A stretch of 64,000 nt of DNA from Fimbriiglobus ruber (GCF_002197845.1 NZ_NIDE01000017.1:852712-916711); one strand, 5' to 3'. Numbered from the stretch's first letter, positions 11,483 to 20,906 are shown. The notes: generated by a model not told the origin, from the sequence alone. Translations and numbers: made by a program.

Positions 11483-12007
11483 TTATGTCGGTTTCTTGAA
11501 ATACCCGGGGCGTGATTCTCGACTCGCCCCCGGTTTGATCGTCAGCCAATCGCCCTGAGCGTTCAATATTCTTGCGGCATACAGGATCTGGCCGATGTGG
11601 TAAACCGTGTGCGTCAGACCGCGGAGTAGAGCCTGGCGGACGGTATGCGCTTCGCCGCGGATCGGGACGGTCTTCCCCATGTCCGCCTCGGTCAAGACGG
11701 AAAGGGTCACGAACAACACCGTCCATGCGGCTTCCCAGTCCGCCATCAGGTGTGGCCGCGTGTCCGCGGTTGTGATCTGAAACTCGGCGTCCCGGTCGCG
11801 GGTCGGCTTTTCCCCGTCGGTCGTCAGGAAATCGGTCCACCGCGAGTGGAAGTTTCCGGCGAGGTGCTTCACGATAATCGCGGGCGGATTGACGGCTTCG
11901 CCGGGTGAGGCGAAGAACGCCTCGTCCGATAGCCCGGCCAGGGACTTGTCGGCCAAATCCTTGTGACGCCGGTATTCATGGGTCAGGTCGGCGAGTAGGT
12001 CGGACAT
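11483..12007 (-). CDS. DinB-like (DUF1572) protein
   Basis: Four-helix-bundle protein of 174 residues of the DinB/YfiT-like superfamily, DUF1572 branch. Diagnostic segments are the first helix EYRRHKDLADKSLAGLSDE, the PAIIVKHLAGNFHSRWTDF motif with a conserved His and Arg/Trp, and the C-terminal LTHTVYHIGQILYAAR with the two His that, together with the central His, form the usual metal triad. These proteins are predicted metal-dependent thiol or transferase enzymes with unknown substrates. The ATG at 12007 fits the family start. It is divergent from the DjlA-like gene at 12210, with a 200-bp intergenic region that could carry both promoters, although I cannot identify boxes there. Confidence 0.85.
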   Translation of the reverse strand: MSDLLADLTHEYRRHKDLADKSLAGLSDEAFFASPGEAVNPPAIIVKHLAGNFHSRWTDFLTTDGEKPTRDRDAEFQITTADTRPHLMADWEAAWTVLFVTLSVLTEADMGKTVPIRGEAHTVRQALLRGLTHTVYHIGQILYAARILNAQGDWLTIKPGASRESRPGYFKKPT

Positions 12008-12209
12008 TTCACGCTCTCTTCTGGCGGCCTGGTGGCGGGCGACAAAAGGAATCGCTTCTTCCCCACCTCTACCTTACACGGATCGTGACCAGACTTGACC
12101 TCCCGACGAGTCGGACGGTGGCCCGAACTGCCGTCGGTGTTCCACCCCGCGGACCGAAGCCGTACACTGTAGCCTCGGGGCTCGATCGAAACGACTTCGG
12201 TTACCGGCT

Positions 12210-13877
12210 ATGTACACGGCTTTGATCATCTTCGGGATATTGGCGGCCGCGTTCGTCGTATTTCTCGTGGTATTCGTGCGTTACGCGATGACGGTCGCGT
12301 TCCAGTGGAAAATGGATGTTTTCCAGTGCGCGCGGGGCCTGCGGAACCACCTGCAAAAGCTCGAAGCGGTGGACTCCGCGGACGGCAACGCCGCGGCCGT
12401 AAAACTCGCCGCGGAATACTTCCTCAAGGAATTGCGCGGAATCTCCATCAACCGGCTGGCCGAATACCCCGGCATCGGCCCCGCGACGATCACGCGGCTC
12501 GAAGAGTTCGGCTTCCGCACCCTGGCGGACGTGGCCACGTCCCGGTTCGATAACTTGCCGGGCATCGGCCCGTCCCGCGCGGCCGATCTCCACGCGGCCG
12601 TGAGTGCGCTCGTTCGCGACACGCAGGCCCGGTTCGACGCGGGGGCCGTCCCCGAAGCCCTGGAATACCGGAGGCTGGTCGACGCGTCTCGCGCCGCCAA
12701 CCAGCTTGATGTTGTTGCCAGGGTTTCGGAACAGATGGTTGTGGCGGAGGCGGTCCGGGGCATTCAGGAACAACTCGACGTGGCGTACCGTGTGACGATG
12801 TGGCGATTTCTCCTTCGGCGGCCCATCCCCGGGTTGACGGCCGAACTCTTGAACCGCCCGCTACCTTACGTCGAAGAGCGTCACGAACCGGCCGCAGAAG
12901 CACCCGCGGCGAAAGCCCAGATCCCGTTACCGCCGGTGCCGGAAGCCGCGGGCTCTCTGGCGGCCCGCGGCGGGGGTGAGCGGTTCGTCCTCCCGCCGAC
13001 CCCGCCTGCCCCTGTTTCCCCGCCGGTCGACATTTTCGCGGCCGACTTTCGGACTGCGCCGGTCGCCAAGGTCGAGCCGCCCAAGGGCGACCACCCGTGG
13101 CTGCCGAAGATGCGGGCCGTCGTCGGGTTCGCGTTCGCGGTGTCGCGGTGCGACGGCAAGGTGACGAAGAGCGAGCGGAAAATCATCCGCGGGTTTTTGG
13201 AGCAGAAGTTCGGCCACGACGCATTTCTGGTACGGAACATTGATCCCCTGATGGAGAAGATCGAAAGCGCGACTCCGCCCGAAGCCAAGGCGGTCGACGC
13301 ACTGCTTCTCATCCTGCCCGCGGGCGAACGGCCGGAACTTTTCGCTCTGGCCGAACGGATTGCCGATGCGTCGGGCGGACGAACCAAAAAGGAAATCGAA
13401 ACCCTGGCGCGGATCGCCGCCGCGTTCGAGTTGAAGTCCGAGAAAGCATCTCCCACTCCTCCGCCACCAGCCGTTGCTCCAGCGCCCAAACCTAACGGTG
13501 CGAAGACGGGTGGTGGACCGGACGCGCGGCCACCCCAGGTGAAAGAAAGCCCGCCGCCAGTTCCCGTCCCGGACAAAAGTGCCAAGGATTCGGCCGAAGA
13601 TTACCGCGCCCTGCTCGAAATACCTGTGGGCGCCACACTCGACCCGGACCTCGTTCGCCGGCGGTACGCGAACGTGTCCGAAAAGCTCGATCCGACCAAA
13701 GTGGCGGCGCTCGGGCCGGAATTCGTGCGGATGGCCGAAGAAAAGCGGGATCGGGTTCGCGCCGCGGCCGAGGCGTTGATCGCGCCGTTCGGCGTCCCGC
13801 TCGACCCGCCGGCCGCCCCGCCGCCACCGGCCGACATCCGCCACAATCCCGCACTCGACGCCCTTTTCGGAGATTGA
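12210..13877 (+). CDS. DjlA-like membrane protein: TM, helix-hairpin-helix, TerB, HPD-less J domain
   Basis: Protein of 555 residues. A membrane anchor spans about residues 4-27. Two helix-hairpin-helix turns follow (YPGIGP at 86-91 and LPGIGP at 116-121), a non-specific DNA-binding fold. After a Pro-rich linker comes a TerB-like domain (about 297-410; AVSRCDGKVTKSERKII). After another Pro-rich linker comes a J-like domain (464-530) closely resembling that of DjlA (DYRALLEI, then MAEEK...AAAEALI), but the essential HPD is replaced: HHPDK of DjlA corresponds to KLDPTK here. It therefore should not stimulate DnaK in the usual way. TerB-J order behind a TM is the DjlA plan; the HHH module is extra. 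It ends 4 bp before the brxL GTG, implying translational coupling and joint function. Confidence 0.85.
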   Translation: MYTALIIFGILAAAFVVFLVVFVRYAMTVAFQWKMDVFQCARGLRNHLQKLEAVDSADGNAAAVKLAAEYFLKELRGISINRLAEYPGIGPATITRLEEFGFRTLADVATSRFDNLPGIGPSRAADLHAAVSALVRDTQARFDAGAVPEALEYRRLVDASRAANQLDVVARVSEQMVVAEAVRGIQEQLDVAYRVTMWRFLLRRPIPGLTAELLNRPLPYVEERHEPAAEAPAAKAQIPLPPVPEAAGSLAARGGGERFVLPPTPPAPVSPPVDIFAADFRTAPVAKVEPPKGDHPWLPKMRAVVGFAFAVSRCDGKVTKSERKIIRGFLEQKFGHDAFLVRNIDPLMEKIESATPPEAKAVDALLLILPAGERPELFALAERIADASGGRTKKEIETLARIAAAFELKSEKASPTPPPPAVAPAPKPNGAKTGGGPDARPPQVKESPPPVPVPDKSAKDSAEDYRALLEIPVGATLDPDLVRRRYANVSEKLDPTKVAALGPEFVRMAEEKRDRVRAAAEALIAPFGVPLDPPAAPPPPADIRHNPALDALFGD

Positions 13878-13881
13878 CCCC

Positions 13882-15930
13882 GTGTCGTTGTTCGAAGACC
13901 ACCCGCTCACAGATCTGGACCGCAAAGTCGTCGCCGCGCTGGGCGAAAAGGTGGTAGTCAAGTCGTTGGCCCAGGAGACCGCCTTCCAGCGATTGCCGCG
14001 GTACGTTTCCGAGTACCTGATCGCCAAGTACGTCAAACCCGAATCCTGGCGGGACGACCTCGTTAAAATCCGGGCCCGGATCAAGGAATACTTACCCGAT
14101 CTCGAACGCCGCGAGTTGCTCAAGGACAAGCTGCTCGGGAAAGGCGAGGCCACGCTGATCGACAACGTCGAGGCGCGCGTCGACCTGCGCGGCGGGCAGC
14201 GGTGGGCGCGGGTGCCGGCTCTGGGCGACTCCAAGGTGCGCGTGTCCGCGGCCATCGTCGAACAAAACCCCGGCCTGTTGCTCGGCGGCCTGTGGGGAAC
14301 GGCAACGATCAAATACACGCCGGAATCCAACGCGGACGCGCCGAACGAATTAGCCTCATTCACGCCGTTCCAGGTCGGCCCGCCTGACGTGGCCGCGTAC
14401 CGGGCCGCCCGGAGCCAGTTCACGAGCGACGAGTGGGCCGCCCTTGTCCTCCAGAGCGCCGGCTACGCGGCCGCCGCGTTCCCCGATCGCCGTTCGCGAT
14501 TGCTGTTGTTCGCGCGGATGGTGCCGCTGGTCGAGCGGAACGTGAACCTGATCGAACTCGGACCTCGGCAGACCGGGAAGACGTTTCTGCTGCGAAACCT
14601 GTCCCCCCGCGTGTTCACGATCTCGGGCGGAAAGACGTCGCCCGCCAACCTGTTCGTCAACCTGGCCACCAAGCAGGTCGGCATCCTCGGCACGCGGAAG
14701 GTCGTGGTCTTCGACGAGATCGCCCAGACGACGTTCGCCGACGAAAACGAAACGATCTCCACGCTCAAGGACTACATGGAGAGCGGACAATTCAGCCGCG
14801 GGGCGCTCGGCTTTTCGTCCGACGCCGGGCTGGTCTTCGCCGGGAATATCGATGTCGACGGGCACCTGCCGCACCCGAAGTACACGCACCTGCTCGAACC
14901 GCTCCCGTCCGAACTGATCGACTCGGCCTTTCAGGACCGGATTCACGCTTACATACCGGGCTGGGAAGTCCCGAAGATCACGCCCGCGTCGGTGGCGACC
15001 GGGGTCGGCTTCGTGACCGACTACTTTGGTGAAGTCCTCGTCCAGCTCCGGGAAGACAGTTTCGCGGACCGCGTTCGCGACGTGCCGCTGCACGCCGGCC
15101 TCACCCGCCGGGACCAGACGGCCGTGGAGCGGGTCACATCCGGCCTGATTAAACTGCTCTACCCGGACGGGAACCTGAGCCAGCCGGAATTGCTCGAACT
15201 GGTCACGTTCGCCTGCGAACTGCGCCAGCGCGTCCACCAACAGCTTTGCGCGCTCGCGCCGGGCGAGTTCAAGCCGCGGCTGATCGCCCCCGCCGAGGTC
15301 GCGAGCCACACCGCCCCGGACCTGCAACCGAGAATTGTCGCGCCCGCCCAGGATCGGCTGAACACCGAAGCAACGACCGGCGCCGTGACCGGGCTCGCCG
15401 TGACGACCAACGCGGCCGGGCAGGAGGTGAGCGGGGAGTTGATCTTGATTCAGGTCTCCGCCCTGAACGGCTCGCCGTCCGTGGAAGTCACCGGCTTACA
15501 TGGCGGCGCTCTGCGGGATTCGGTCCGCGCCGTTTACAATTTGGTCCGCGCCAACTTCCGCGATTTCGGCATCCCCGAACAGCGGCTCAAGACCCAGACC
15601 GTTGCGGTCCACCTGGTCAAGATCGCCGAGCCGAAAGACGGCCCGTCGGCCGGCCTCGCGTTCGCCATTGGGATCGTTTCCGCGCTGGCGAACCGCGCGA
15701 TCAAGCCTGGGTTCGCGTTCTCCGGCGAAGTCGCACTTCACGGCGACGTGGGCCCGGTCGGCGGGCTCGTTCACAAGATCACGGCCGCCGCTCGCGCGGG
15801 ACGCAAGCACGTCGTCATTCCGGCCGCGAACGCGAGCATCGTGAACGAACTGCCAGCCGAGTTGAAGGGGACCATCGAGATCCACCCCGTCGCCACGGCC
15901 AAGGAGGCGATCGCGCTGGCGATGGTGTAG
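13882..15930 (+). CDS. brxL: BrxL: BREX-type AAA+ / Lon-like protein
   Basis: Complete 682-residue BrxL homologue, known from type I BREX phage defence as a DNA-binding AAA+ ring with a Lon-like protease domain. The N-terminal region (1-200) carries the family start DLDRKVVAALG and YVSEYLIAKY. The AAA+ core has Walker A G227-PRQTGKT-234 and Walker B VVVFDE (D278, E279). The Lon-like domain keeps the catalytic dyad S589 (GPSAG) and K632 (GGLVHK), 43 residues apart as in Lon. GTG start, 4 bp after the DjlA-like gene. No pglX, pglZ, brxA, brxB or brxC homologue is present in the 64 kb, so it works outside a normal BREX operon or is a remnant. An insertion sequence lies directly downstream. Confidence 0.93.
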   Translation: MSLFEDHPLTDLDRKVVAALGEKVVVKSLAQETAFQRLPRYVSEYLIAKYVKPESWRDDLVKIRARIKEYLPDLERRELLKDKLLGKGEATLIDNVEARVDLRGGQRWARVPALGDSKVRVSAAIVEQNPGLLLGGLWGTATIKYTPESNADAPNELASFTPFQVGPPDVAAYRAARSQFTSDEWAALVLQSAGYAAAAFPDRRSRLLLFARMVPLVERNVNLIELGPRQTGKTFLLRNLSPRVFTISGGKTSPANLFVNLATKQVGILGTRKVVVFDEIAQTTFADENETISTLKDYMESGQFSRGALGFSSDAGLVFAGNIDVDGHLPHPKYTHLLEPLPSELIDSAFQDRIHAYIPGWEVPKITPASVATGVGFVTDYFGEVLVQLREDSFADRVRDVPLHAGLTRRDQTAVERVTSGLIKLLYPDGNLSQPELLELVTFACELRQRVHQQLCALAPGEFKPRLIAPAEVASHTAPDLQPRIVAPAQDRLNTEATTGAVTGLAVTTNAAGQEVSGELILIQVSALNGSPSVEVTGLHGGALRDSVRAVYNLVRANFRDFGIPEQRLKTQTVAVHLVKIAEPKDGPSAGLAFAIGIVSALANRAIKPGFAFSGEVALHGDVGPVGGLVHKITAAARAGRKHVVIPAANASIVNELPAELKGTIEIHPVATAKEAIALAMV

Positions 15931-16227
15931 CGGTCCATTTCCTGCGCCGGGCACAGGTGTCATCAGTTGTGGCGGCACGTTTCCAACCAGCAATTCCCGT
16001 TTTGGCTTTTTGCAGCTCAGCTATTAGTCTGTGCTGCTATTGACAATTAGAACCACGACGGCGGATCAGCTGCTAATACCCAGAGTGGAGCGGCTTATGC
16101 CCGCGATTACGCCTTCTACGATCTGATCTTCATTCGGATTGATGCCGACGTTGACGCCAGGCGCGTACCCCCCCGGAGACCCCGCCGACGGCCTCGTCTG
16201 ACCGGTTCGATTCGACCGACGGGTTCA
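15931..16227. other. Gap between brxL and IS transposase
   Basis: No credible gene. At 15969-15999 lies a 31-bp segment that reappears in inverted orientation, with a 28-nt hairpin added, at 17721-17779 on the other side of the transposase. The composition is more AT-rich around 16000-16080. I could not find the IS end here. Confidence 0.6.
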
Positions 16228-17607
16228 CTAACTGGTATTCGGGTGCGGCATCTTCTGAAAGTTCAACAACGTTTCGTAAAGTTGCCGGAACGAGGGGAAA
16301 TGGAAGCACTCGAACAGACTCTGAACCTTCTTCCACAAGCGCCGCTTGCTTCCCATCTTCGCCCAGAGCGCTTGAAATAGCCCGTCGCCGATCTGCTGGG
16401 CTTGGTCGACCAGAAACGCCAACATCATGAGCAGGGCAAAGACCGTCGCCAAATGATTCCGGCCGTGGCCGAAATTGTGCTCGAACGCATAGTCCCGGTT
16501 CTTGAGAGTGTTGAACGTCTCGTTCTCGATCCGCCACCGCGCCCGCCCGCCTCGGGCGACGTCGGACACGGTTCCGGCCGTCAGTTCCAGATCCGTGATA
16601 CAACGGAAATGCCGCACGTCCCGCGCCCCGAGTTCCCAGTAATCGAGCATGCCGACCCGCTCGTCGGCGTAGGTCTTGTTCAACGCGGCGTCGGTCAGCC
16701 AACGGTCATGGTGAACGGTCCCGTCGGGGTCGACCAACGTCAACACCTGGACGCGGCCATCCTGTTCCGCTTGGTCCATCTGCGCGCCGAGATCCTGGGC
16801 CATCGGCTCGCGGACCCCGTCGTCGGCCTGGCGGCGATCCTCGTCCGCCTGGTTCATCGGTGCGAACAGGTGCGTCTGTTTGCCGGGCTTGACGCTCAAA
16901 ATCAAGGGGATGCGGTGTGGCTTGAGGATGCGGACGTGCGGACCCTCGGCGCGGAGGGCGTCTTCCACGATGATCACCGGCCGTTTGGGATGTTCCCGGC
17001 GGAAGTCTTTTAAAGCCCGCGCCGACGCGCTCCGCTCGCCATCCCCCTTCGTGGTCCCGTCTTGTTGGATGATGGGTTCCGGGCACAGGGGAACGACTTC
17101 GCGGAAGTCGGGATGGACCAACGCCATCCCGAGCATCCGGTGATGGTAGCTGACGACGCCGTTGCGGCTGCGTTTCTGGAGGCAACGCGGGCCATGGATT
17201 TTGTCGGACGAGAAGTGGGTGGTGCCATCGCTGGCCAGCAAATCAGGCCCCCGAAAGGAGACGAACCGTTCGAGGTATTTGCCACGCTGGAGGTGGCGAA
17301 ACAGATCGGTGAAGGCCGGTCGGAGGAGGCGGGGATCGATGTCATCTAGGATGGTCCGCATGTGGGTGTCGCAGGGGATCTGTTTCAACCCGAACAGAGC
17401 CTGCAGGTTGAACGTGTTGGTCGTGCGCTCGCGTTCGAAGGCCAACAGGGACGGGGACTTGAGGAAGAAGAGGGCGAACCCGGAGAGCAACGCATCCCGC
17501 AACGAGATGGTCGGTTCGGTGCGCGTGTCGGGGACGTGCTTGAACCGATCGCGGACGATCCGGATCAGCCGATCCGCGGCCAGGGGCGATTCGGGCGGTG
17601 GCAACAT
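16228..17607 (-). CDS. IS4-superfamily-like DDE transposase
   Basis: Transposase of 459 residues. It shows the layout of IS4-like/ISNCY DDE enzymes: an N-terminal DNA-binding region (FKHVPDTRTEPTISLRDALL), first catalytic aspartate region PDLLASDGTTHFSS, the VIIVEDAL segment as likely second aspartate, and a C-terminal GGRARWRIENETFNTLKNRD motif carrying the likely catalytic glutamate. The reading frame is intact, so the element may be active. The gene starts at ATG 17607. I could not identify terminal inverted repeats or a target duplication; the candidate element boundaries lie within about 16050-17700. Its presence next to brxL fits a mobile defence neighbourhood. The exact IS family is uncertain. 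Confidence 0.85.
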   Translation of the reverse strand: MLPPPESPLAADRLIRIVRDRFKHVPDTRTEPTISLRDALLSGFALFFLKSPSLLAFERERTTNTFNLQALFGLKQIPCDTHMRTILDDIDPRLLRPAFTDLFRHLQRGKYLERFVSFRGPDLLASDGTTHFSSDKIHGPRCLQKRSRNGVVSYHHRMLGMALVHPDFREVVPLCPEPIIQQDGTTKGDGERSASARALKDFRREHPKRPVIIVEDALRAEGPHVRILKPHRIPLILSVKPGKQTHLFAPMNQADEDRRQADDGVREPMAQDLGAQMDQAEQDGRVQVLTLVDPDGTVHHDRWLTDAALNKTYADERVGMLDYWELGARDVRHFRCITDLELTAGTVSDVARGGRARWRIENETFNTLKNRDYAFEHNFGHGRNHLATVFALLMMLAFLVDQAQQIGDGLFQALWAKMGSKRRLWKKVQSLFECFHFPSFRQLYETLLNFQKMPHPNTS

Positions 17608-18157
17608 GGCAAGAATCCTTTGCCAATGTTAATGTGGGAAGGGTATGCAAGATAAGATACCCGGACCATTACGAAAGGACACTTCGTCATGGCCGCTCAA
17701 CCAAGCGAAAACACAGGGGGCGGGAATTGCTGGTTTCCAACGTGCCGGATGGAACGGCACGTTGGAAACGTGCCGCCACAGCTGCCAATTTTCTCCTCTT
17801 TCCTGCCCAATCTCCCCACACGGAACACTTGTTCTGGCGGTAAAATGCCACCGCACGGTCACAACCGGCACGACCACCCCACGATCCGGTCCATTAGCGC
17901 CAACATTTCGCCCGCCTGCGGTGTTCAGCTAATTGACACGCCCGCGCTGGGCGTGGTAGTTTGGCCGAGGTTGAACGGCCGTGCCGCCCGTTCCCGTTGG
18001 GGGAGTGGGGTTTGGCACTCGCCCCCGTCTGACGCATGACGCACGCGGCCCGGGAGACCGGGGCCGGGGAGATTCCCGTCACCCATCCGGCCGGCCCGCC
18101 GCGGGCCAGTAATATTCAAACGTCACCCCGCCCGACCCCGGGCGTGTCTTCGAGAGC
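17608..18157. other. Intergenic region upstream of pilM-type gene
   Basis: No credible coding sequence. It contains the hairpin repeat at 17721-17779. The stretch 17900-18150 is very GC-rich and should include the promoter and leader of the pilus-type operon, but no clear -35/-10 boxes are visible. Confidence 0.5.
17721..17779 (-). repeat. Hairpin-bearing repeat flanking the IS (inverted copy of 15969-15999)
   Basis: Contains a 15-bp perfect stem (17733-17747 and 17755-17769, 7-nt loop). Read on the minus strand it begins GTGGCGGCACGTTTCCAA and ends CCAGCAATTCCCG, the same two blocks that are directly joined at 15969-15999. The left copy therefore looks like this element with its hairpin deleted. 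Confidence 0.8.
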
Positions 18158-20890
18158 ATGACCATGGCGAAACCGTTCGGCGTTTGGGGCATCGACATCG
18201 GTCAATGCGCCCTCAAAGCACTTCGCCTCGAAATGATCGACGGACAACCGACCGCGACCGCCTTCGACTACATCGAACACCCGAAAATCCTCTCCCAGCC
18301 GGACGCCGACCCGGACGCGCTCACCCGCGAAGCCCTGGAAAAGTTCCTCTCCCGGAACCCCATCGGCAAGGACCAGGTCGCCATCGGCATCGCCGGCCAG
18401 AGCGGCCTCGTCCGCTTCGTCAAACTGCCGCCGGTCGAGGAGAAGAAGGTCGCGGACATCGTCAAGTTCGAGGCCAAGCAACAGATCCCGTTCCCCCTCG
18501 AAGAAGTCGTCTGGGACTTCCAGAAGATCGCCGGCGGCGAGGCCGTCGGCGGGTTCGCGATGGAGACCGAAATCGGCCTCTTCGCGATGAAGCGGGACAT
18601 TATCAACAAGAACCTCGGGTTCTATCAGACGGCGGGGTCCGAAGTCCACCTCGTCCAGATGGCCCCGCTCGCGTTGTGCAACTACGCCACCTACGAAATC
18701 CTCAAGAAGTCCGAGCCGGGCGCGGCGGGGGCACCGGCGGCCGAAGGGGCCGAACCCGAGGCGGCCGTGGAAGACGACACGCCCCGCGGAAAGAAACGGT
18801 GCGCGGTCGTCCTCGACGTGGGCACCGACAGCGCGAACCTCATCATCACGGACGGCGGGAAGATCATCTGGCAGCGGCCGATCCCGCTCGGCGGCAACCA
18901 CTTCACCCGCGCCCTGACGAAGGAAATGAAGCTGACGTTCGCCAAGGCCGAACACCTGAAACGGAACGCCGCCAAGTCGCCGGACCTGGCCCAGATCCTT
19001 CGCGCCCTCCGCCCGGTTCTGACCGAGTTCGTCGGCGAAGTCCAGCGGTCGCTCGGGTACTTCACCAACACCCACCGGGACGCCCACGTCGCGTATCTGG
19101 TGGGGCTCGGCAGCGCCTTCCGTCTCCCGGGCCTTCAGAAGTACCTGTCCGAAAAGCTCTCGCTCGACGTCCGCAAGCCGACCAAGGTCGAGCGGCTCGC
19201 CGGCGATCAGGTGCTGAACGACCCGACGTTCACGGAAAACCTGCTCACCTTCCCGGTCGCCTACGGGCTCGCCCTGCAGGGGCTCGGGATGGCCCGCCTG
19301 AAGACGAACTTGCTCCCGCAAGAAGTCCGCGTCGAGCGGTTGATCCGCGCGAAGAAGCCGTTCGTGGCCGCGGCCGCGGCCGCCCTCCTGGTCGGGACCG
19401 GGTTCCTGGCCGTGGGCTACGGCGCCCAGCTCTCGGCCGTGACCGACCCGAAAATCCAGACAGCGATCGACAGCGCCAAGGGGTCGGTCACGAGAGCCAC
19501 CTCCCAGGCCTCGGAGTGGACCGCGAAGGAGGCCGAGGTCAAGAAGACGACCGACGAGGTAAAGGCGATCATCGTCGGGAACGACGAGCGGTTGAATTGG
19601 GTGCGGTTCCAGGAAGTCCTCATGCTCGCCCTCCCGCGGCACGGGAACGAGCAGATGGGCGGTAACCTGACCGAGGTCACGAAGTCCGACAAGCTCGACG
19701 TCAACCAGCCGGATTTCTGGAACAACGTGAACGGGAACCGGGCGTTCGAGAAATACAAAGACCGCCTCAAATCCGGGCTCCCGCTCGAAAAGATGTTCGA
19801 CGACGACCTGGCCCAGTACCTCGCTACCGTCAACCTGGAAGCCGTCTACGAACGGTATACCGACAACGTCGCCGCGTTCCTGACCGCCGCCGACGATCAG
19901 GTCAAAATGCGACTGTCCTACAACATCGCCGACGACATGCTCGAGTCCGAGCGGGAAATGGACGAGGCGAACAAGCGGTACAAGCCGAAGCCCCCGTCCG
20001 ACGCGCCCGCCGCGCCGGGTGGGGCGCCCGCCGCACCCAGTCCGGCCGGAGCATCCACCGGGGGCGGGGCGTGGGTCATCGAACTCCGCGGTTACACCTA
20101 CAACGAAGGCGGCACGAACTTTCTCAAACAGTGTCTACTCCGCAATTTGCAGAAATTCGACAAGTTCGCCGAGATTAACAAAGGGGACCAAAAAGTCGCC
20201 AAGGTTATTCCCGGCGGGGTCGACCCGATCAAGGGCCGGGTGAGCCACGCGTTCCTGCTCTTCTCGCTGGTGGACGACCAACCGACGCCCGGGCAGTTCA
20301 AGTGGATCAACCGGAATTATGCCGACTGGCTGATCGCCAAGAGTTCGGCCGGCGGCGCCGACCCTTCGGGCGGCATGAGCAAGGGGTTGCCCGGCGGGAT
20401 GGGAGGGGGACCGCCGCCCGGCGGGATGGGGGGAATGTCTCCCCCCCCCGGCGGCGGCGGGATGGCGGTACCCGGCGGTCCCGGCGGCCCAGGGGGAGCC
20501 GGCGGCCCGGTCGGCACTTCGTGGTCGCCGCTGACCGGTTCGACTCAATTCGCCGGCGGCGGGATGGGCGGACCCGGTGGCATCGGCCCCATGGCCCCTC
20601 CCGGTGGCATGGGCGGCCTGGGGGGTGGGTTGGGGGCGACCGGCGGAGACACGGCCGAGCCGACGTGGGGTTCTCAGGCTACCGGAAGCGGCCCCGGCAT
20701 GATGGGCGGACCGGGAATGATGCCCCCGCGCGGCGAAATGCCGGGCGGCCCGGGCGGACCCGGGGTACCCGGCACAGCTGGGACACCCGGGGCGAACGCG
20801 AAAAAGAAGCCCCGGTACGAGTTCACCGTCTATCTCATCTGGCGAGAACCGACCCCGACCGACCCGACCCCGACGGCAGGCGGGTCGTGA
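18158..20890 (+). CDS. pilM: PilM-type actin-like assembly protein with membrane segment and Gly/Pro-rich C-terminus
   Basis: Protein of 910 residues. Residues 1-390 are a PilM/FtsA-like actin-fold ATPase domain: GVWGIDIGQCALKALRLE (phosphate-1 loop), VKLPPVEEKKVADIVKFEAK, the second nucleotide segment VVLDVGTDSANLIITDG and YLVGLGSAFRLPG. Unlike classical soluble PilM, a membrane segment follows (about 400-425) with a coiled coil behind it, the arrangement of PilN; the gene thus looks like a PilM-PilN fusion. A globular region (about 630-740) precedes a Gly/Met/Pro-rich stretch (about 745-890) and a short terminal strand EFTVYLIW. It heads a three-gene cluster with two single-pass membrane proteins. 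Type IV pilus or type II secretion platform is the likely role. Start is ATG 18158 or 18164. Confidence 0.85.
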   Translation: MTMAKPFGVWGIDIGQCALKALRLEMIDGQPTATAFDYIEHPKILSQPDADPDALTREALEKFLSRNPIGKDQVAIGIAGQSGLVRFVKLPPVEEKKVADIVKFEAKQQIPFPLEEVVWDFQKIAGGEAVGGFAMETEIGLFAMKRDIINKNLGFYQTAGSEVHLVQMAPLALCNYATYEILKKSEPGAAGAPAAEGAEPEAAVEDDTPRGKKRCAVVLDVGTDSANLIITDGGKIIWQRPIPLGGNHFTRALTKEMKLTFAKAEHLKRNAAKSPDLAQILRALRPVLTEFVGEVQRSLGYFTNTHRDAHVAYLVGLGSAFRLPGLQKYLSEKLSLDVRKPTKVERLAGDQVLNDPTFTENLLTFPVAYGLALQGLGMARLKTNLLPQEVRVERLIRAKKPFVAAAAAALLVGTGFLAVGYGAQLSAVTDPKIQTAIDSAKGSVTRATSQASEWTAKEAEVKKTTDEVKAIIVGNDERLNWVRFQEVLMLALPRHGNEQMGGNLTEVTKSDKLDVNQPDFWNNVNGNRAFEKYKDRLKSGLPLEKMFDDDLAQYLATVNLEAVYERYTDNVAAFLTAADDQVKMRLSYNIADDMLESEREMDEANKRYKPKPPSDAPAAPGGAPAAPSPAGASTGGGAWVIELRGYTYNEGGTNFLKQCLLRNLQKFDKFAEINKGDQKVAKVIPGGVDPIKGRVSHAFLLFSLVDDQPTPGQFKWINRNYADWLIAKSSAGGADPSGGMSKGLPGGMGGGPPPGGMGGMSPPPGGGGMAVPGGPGGPGGAGGPVGTSWSPLTGSTQFAGGGMGGPGGIGPMAPPGGMGGLGGGLGATGGDTAEPTWGSQATGSGPGMMGGPGMMPPRGEMPGGPGGPGVPGTAGTPGANAKKKPRYEFTVYLIWREPTPTDPTPTAGGS

Positions 20891-20906
20891 CCACCTGAAT
20901 GACCAG

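Noticed and set aside
12210..15930. A complete type I BREX operon
   Set aside because: Only BrxL is present; no PglX, PglZ, BrxA, BrxB or BrxC homologue was seen in either direction within the window.
16050..17700. Defined IS ends with terminal inverted repeats
   Set aside because: Several short matches were inspected, but none reached a convincing length at comparable distances from the transposase.
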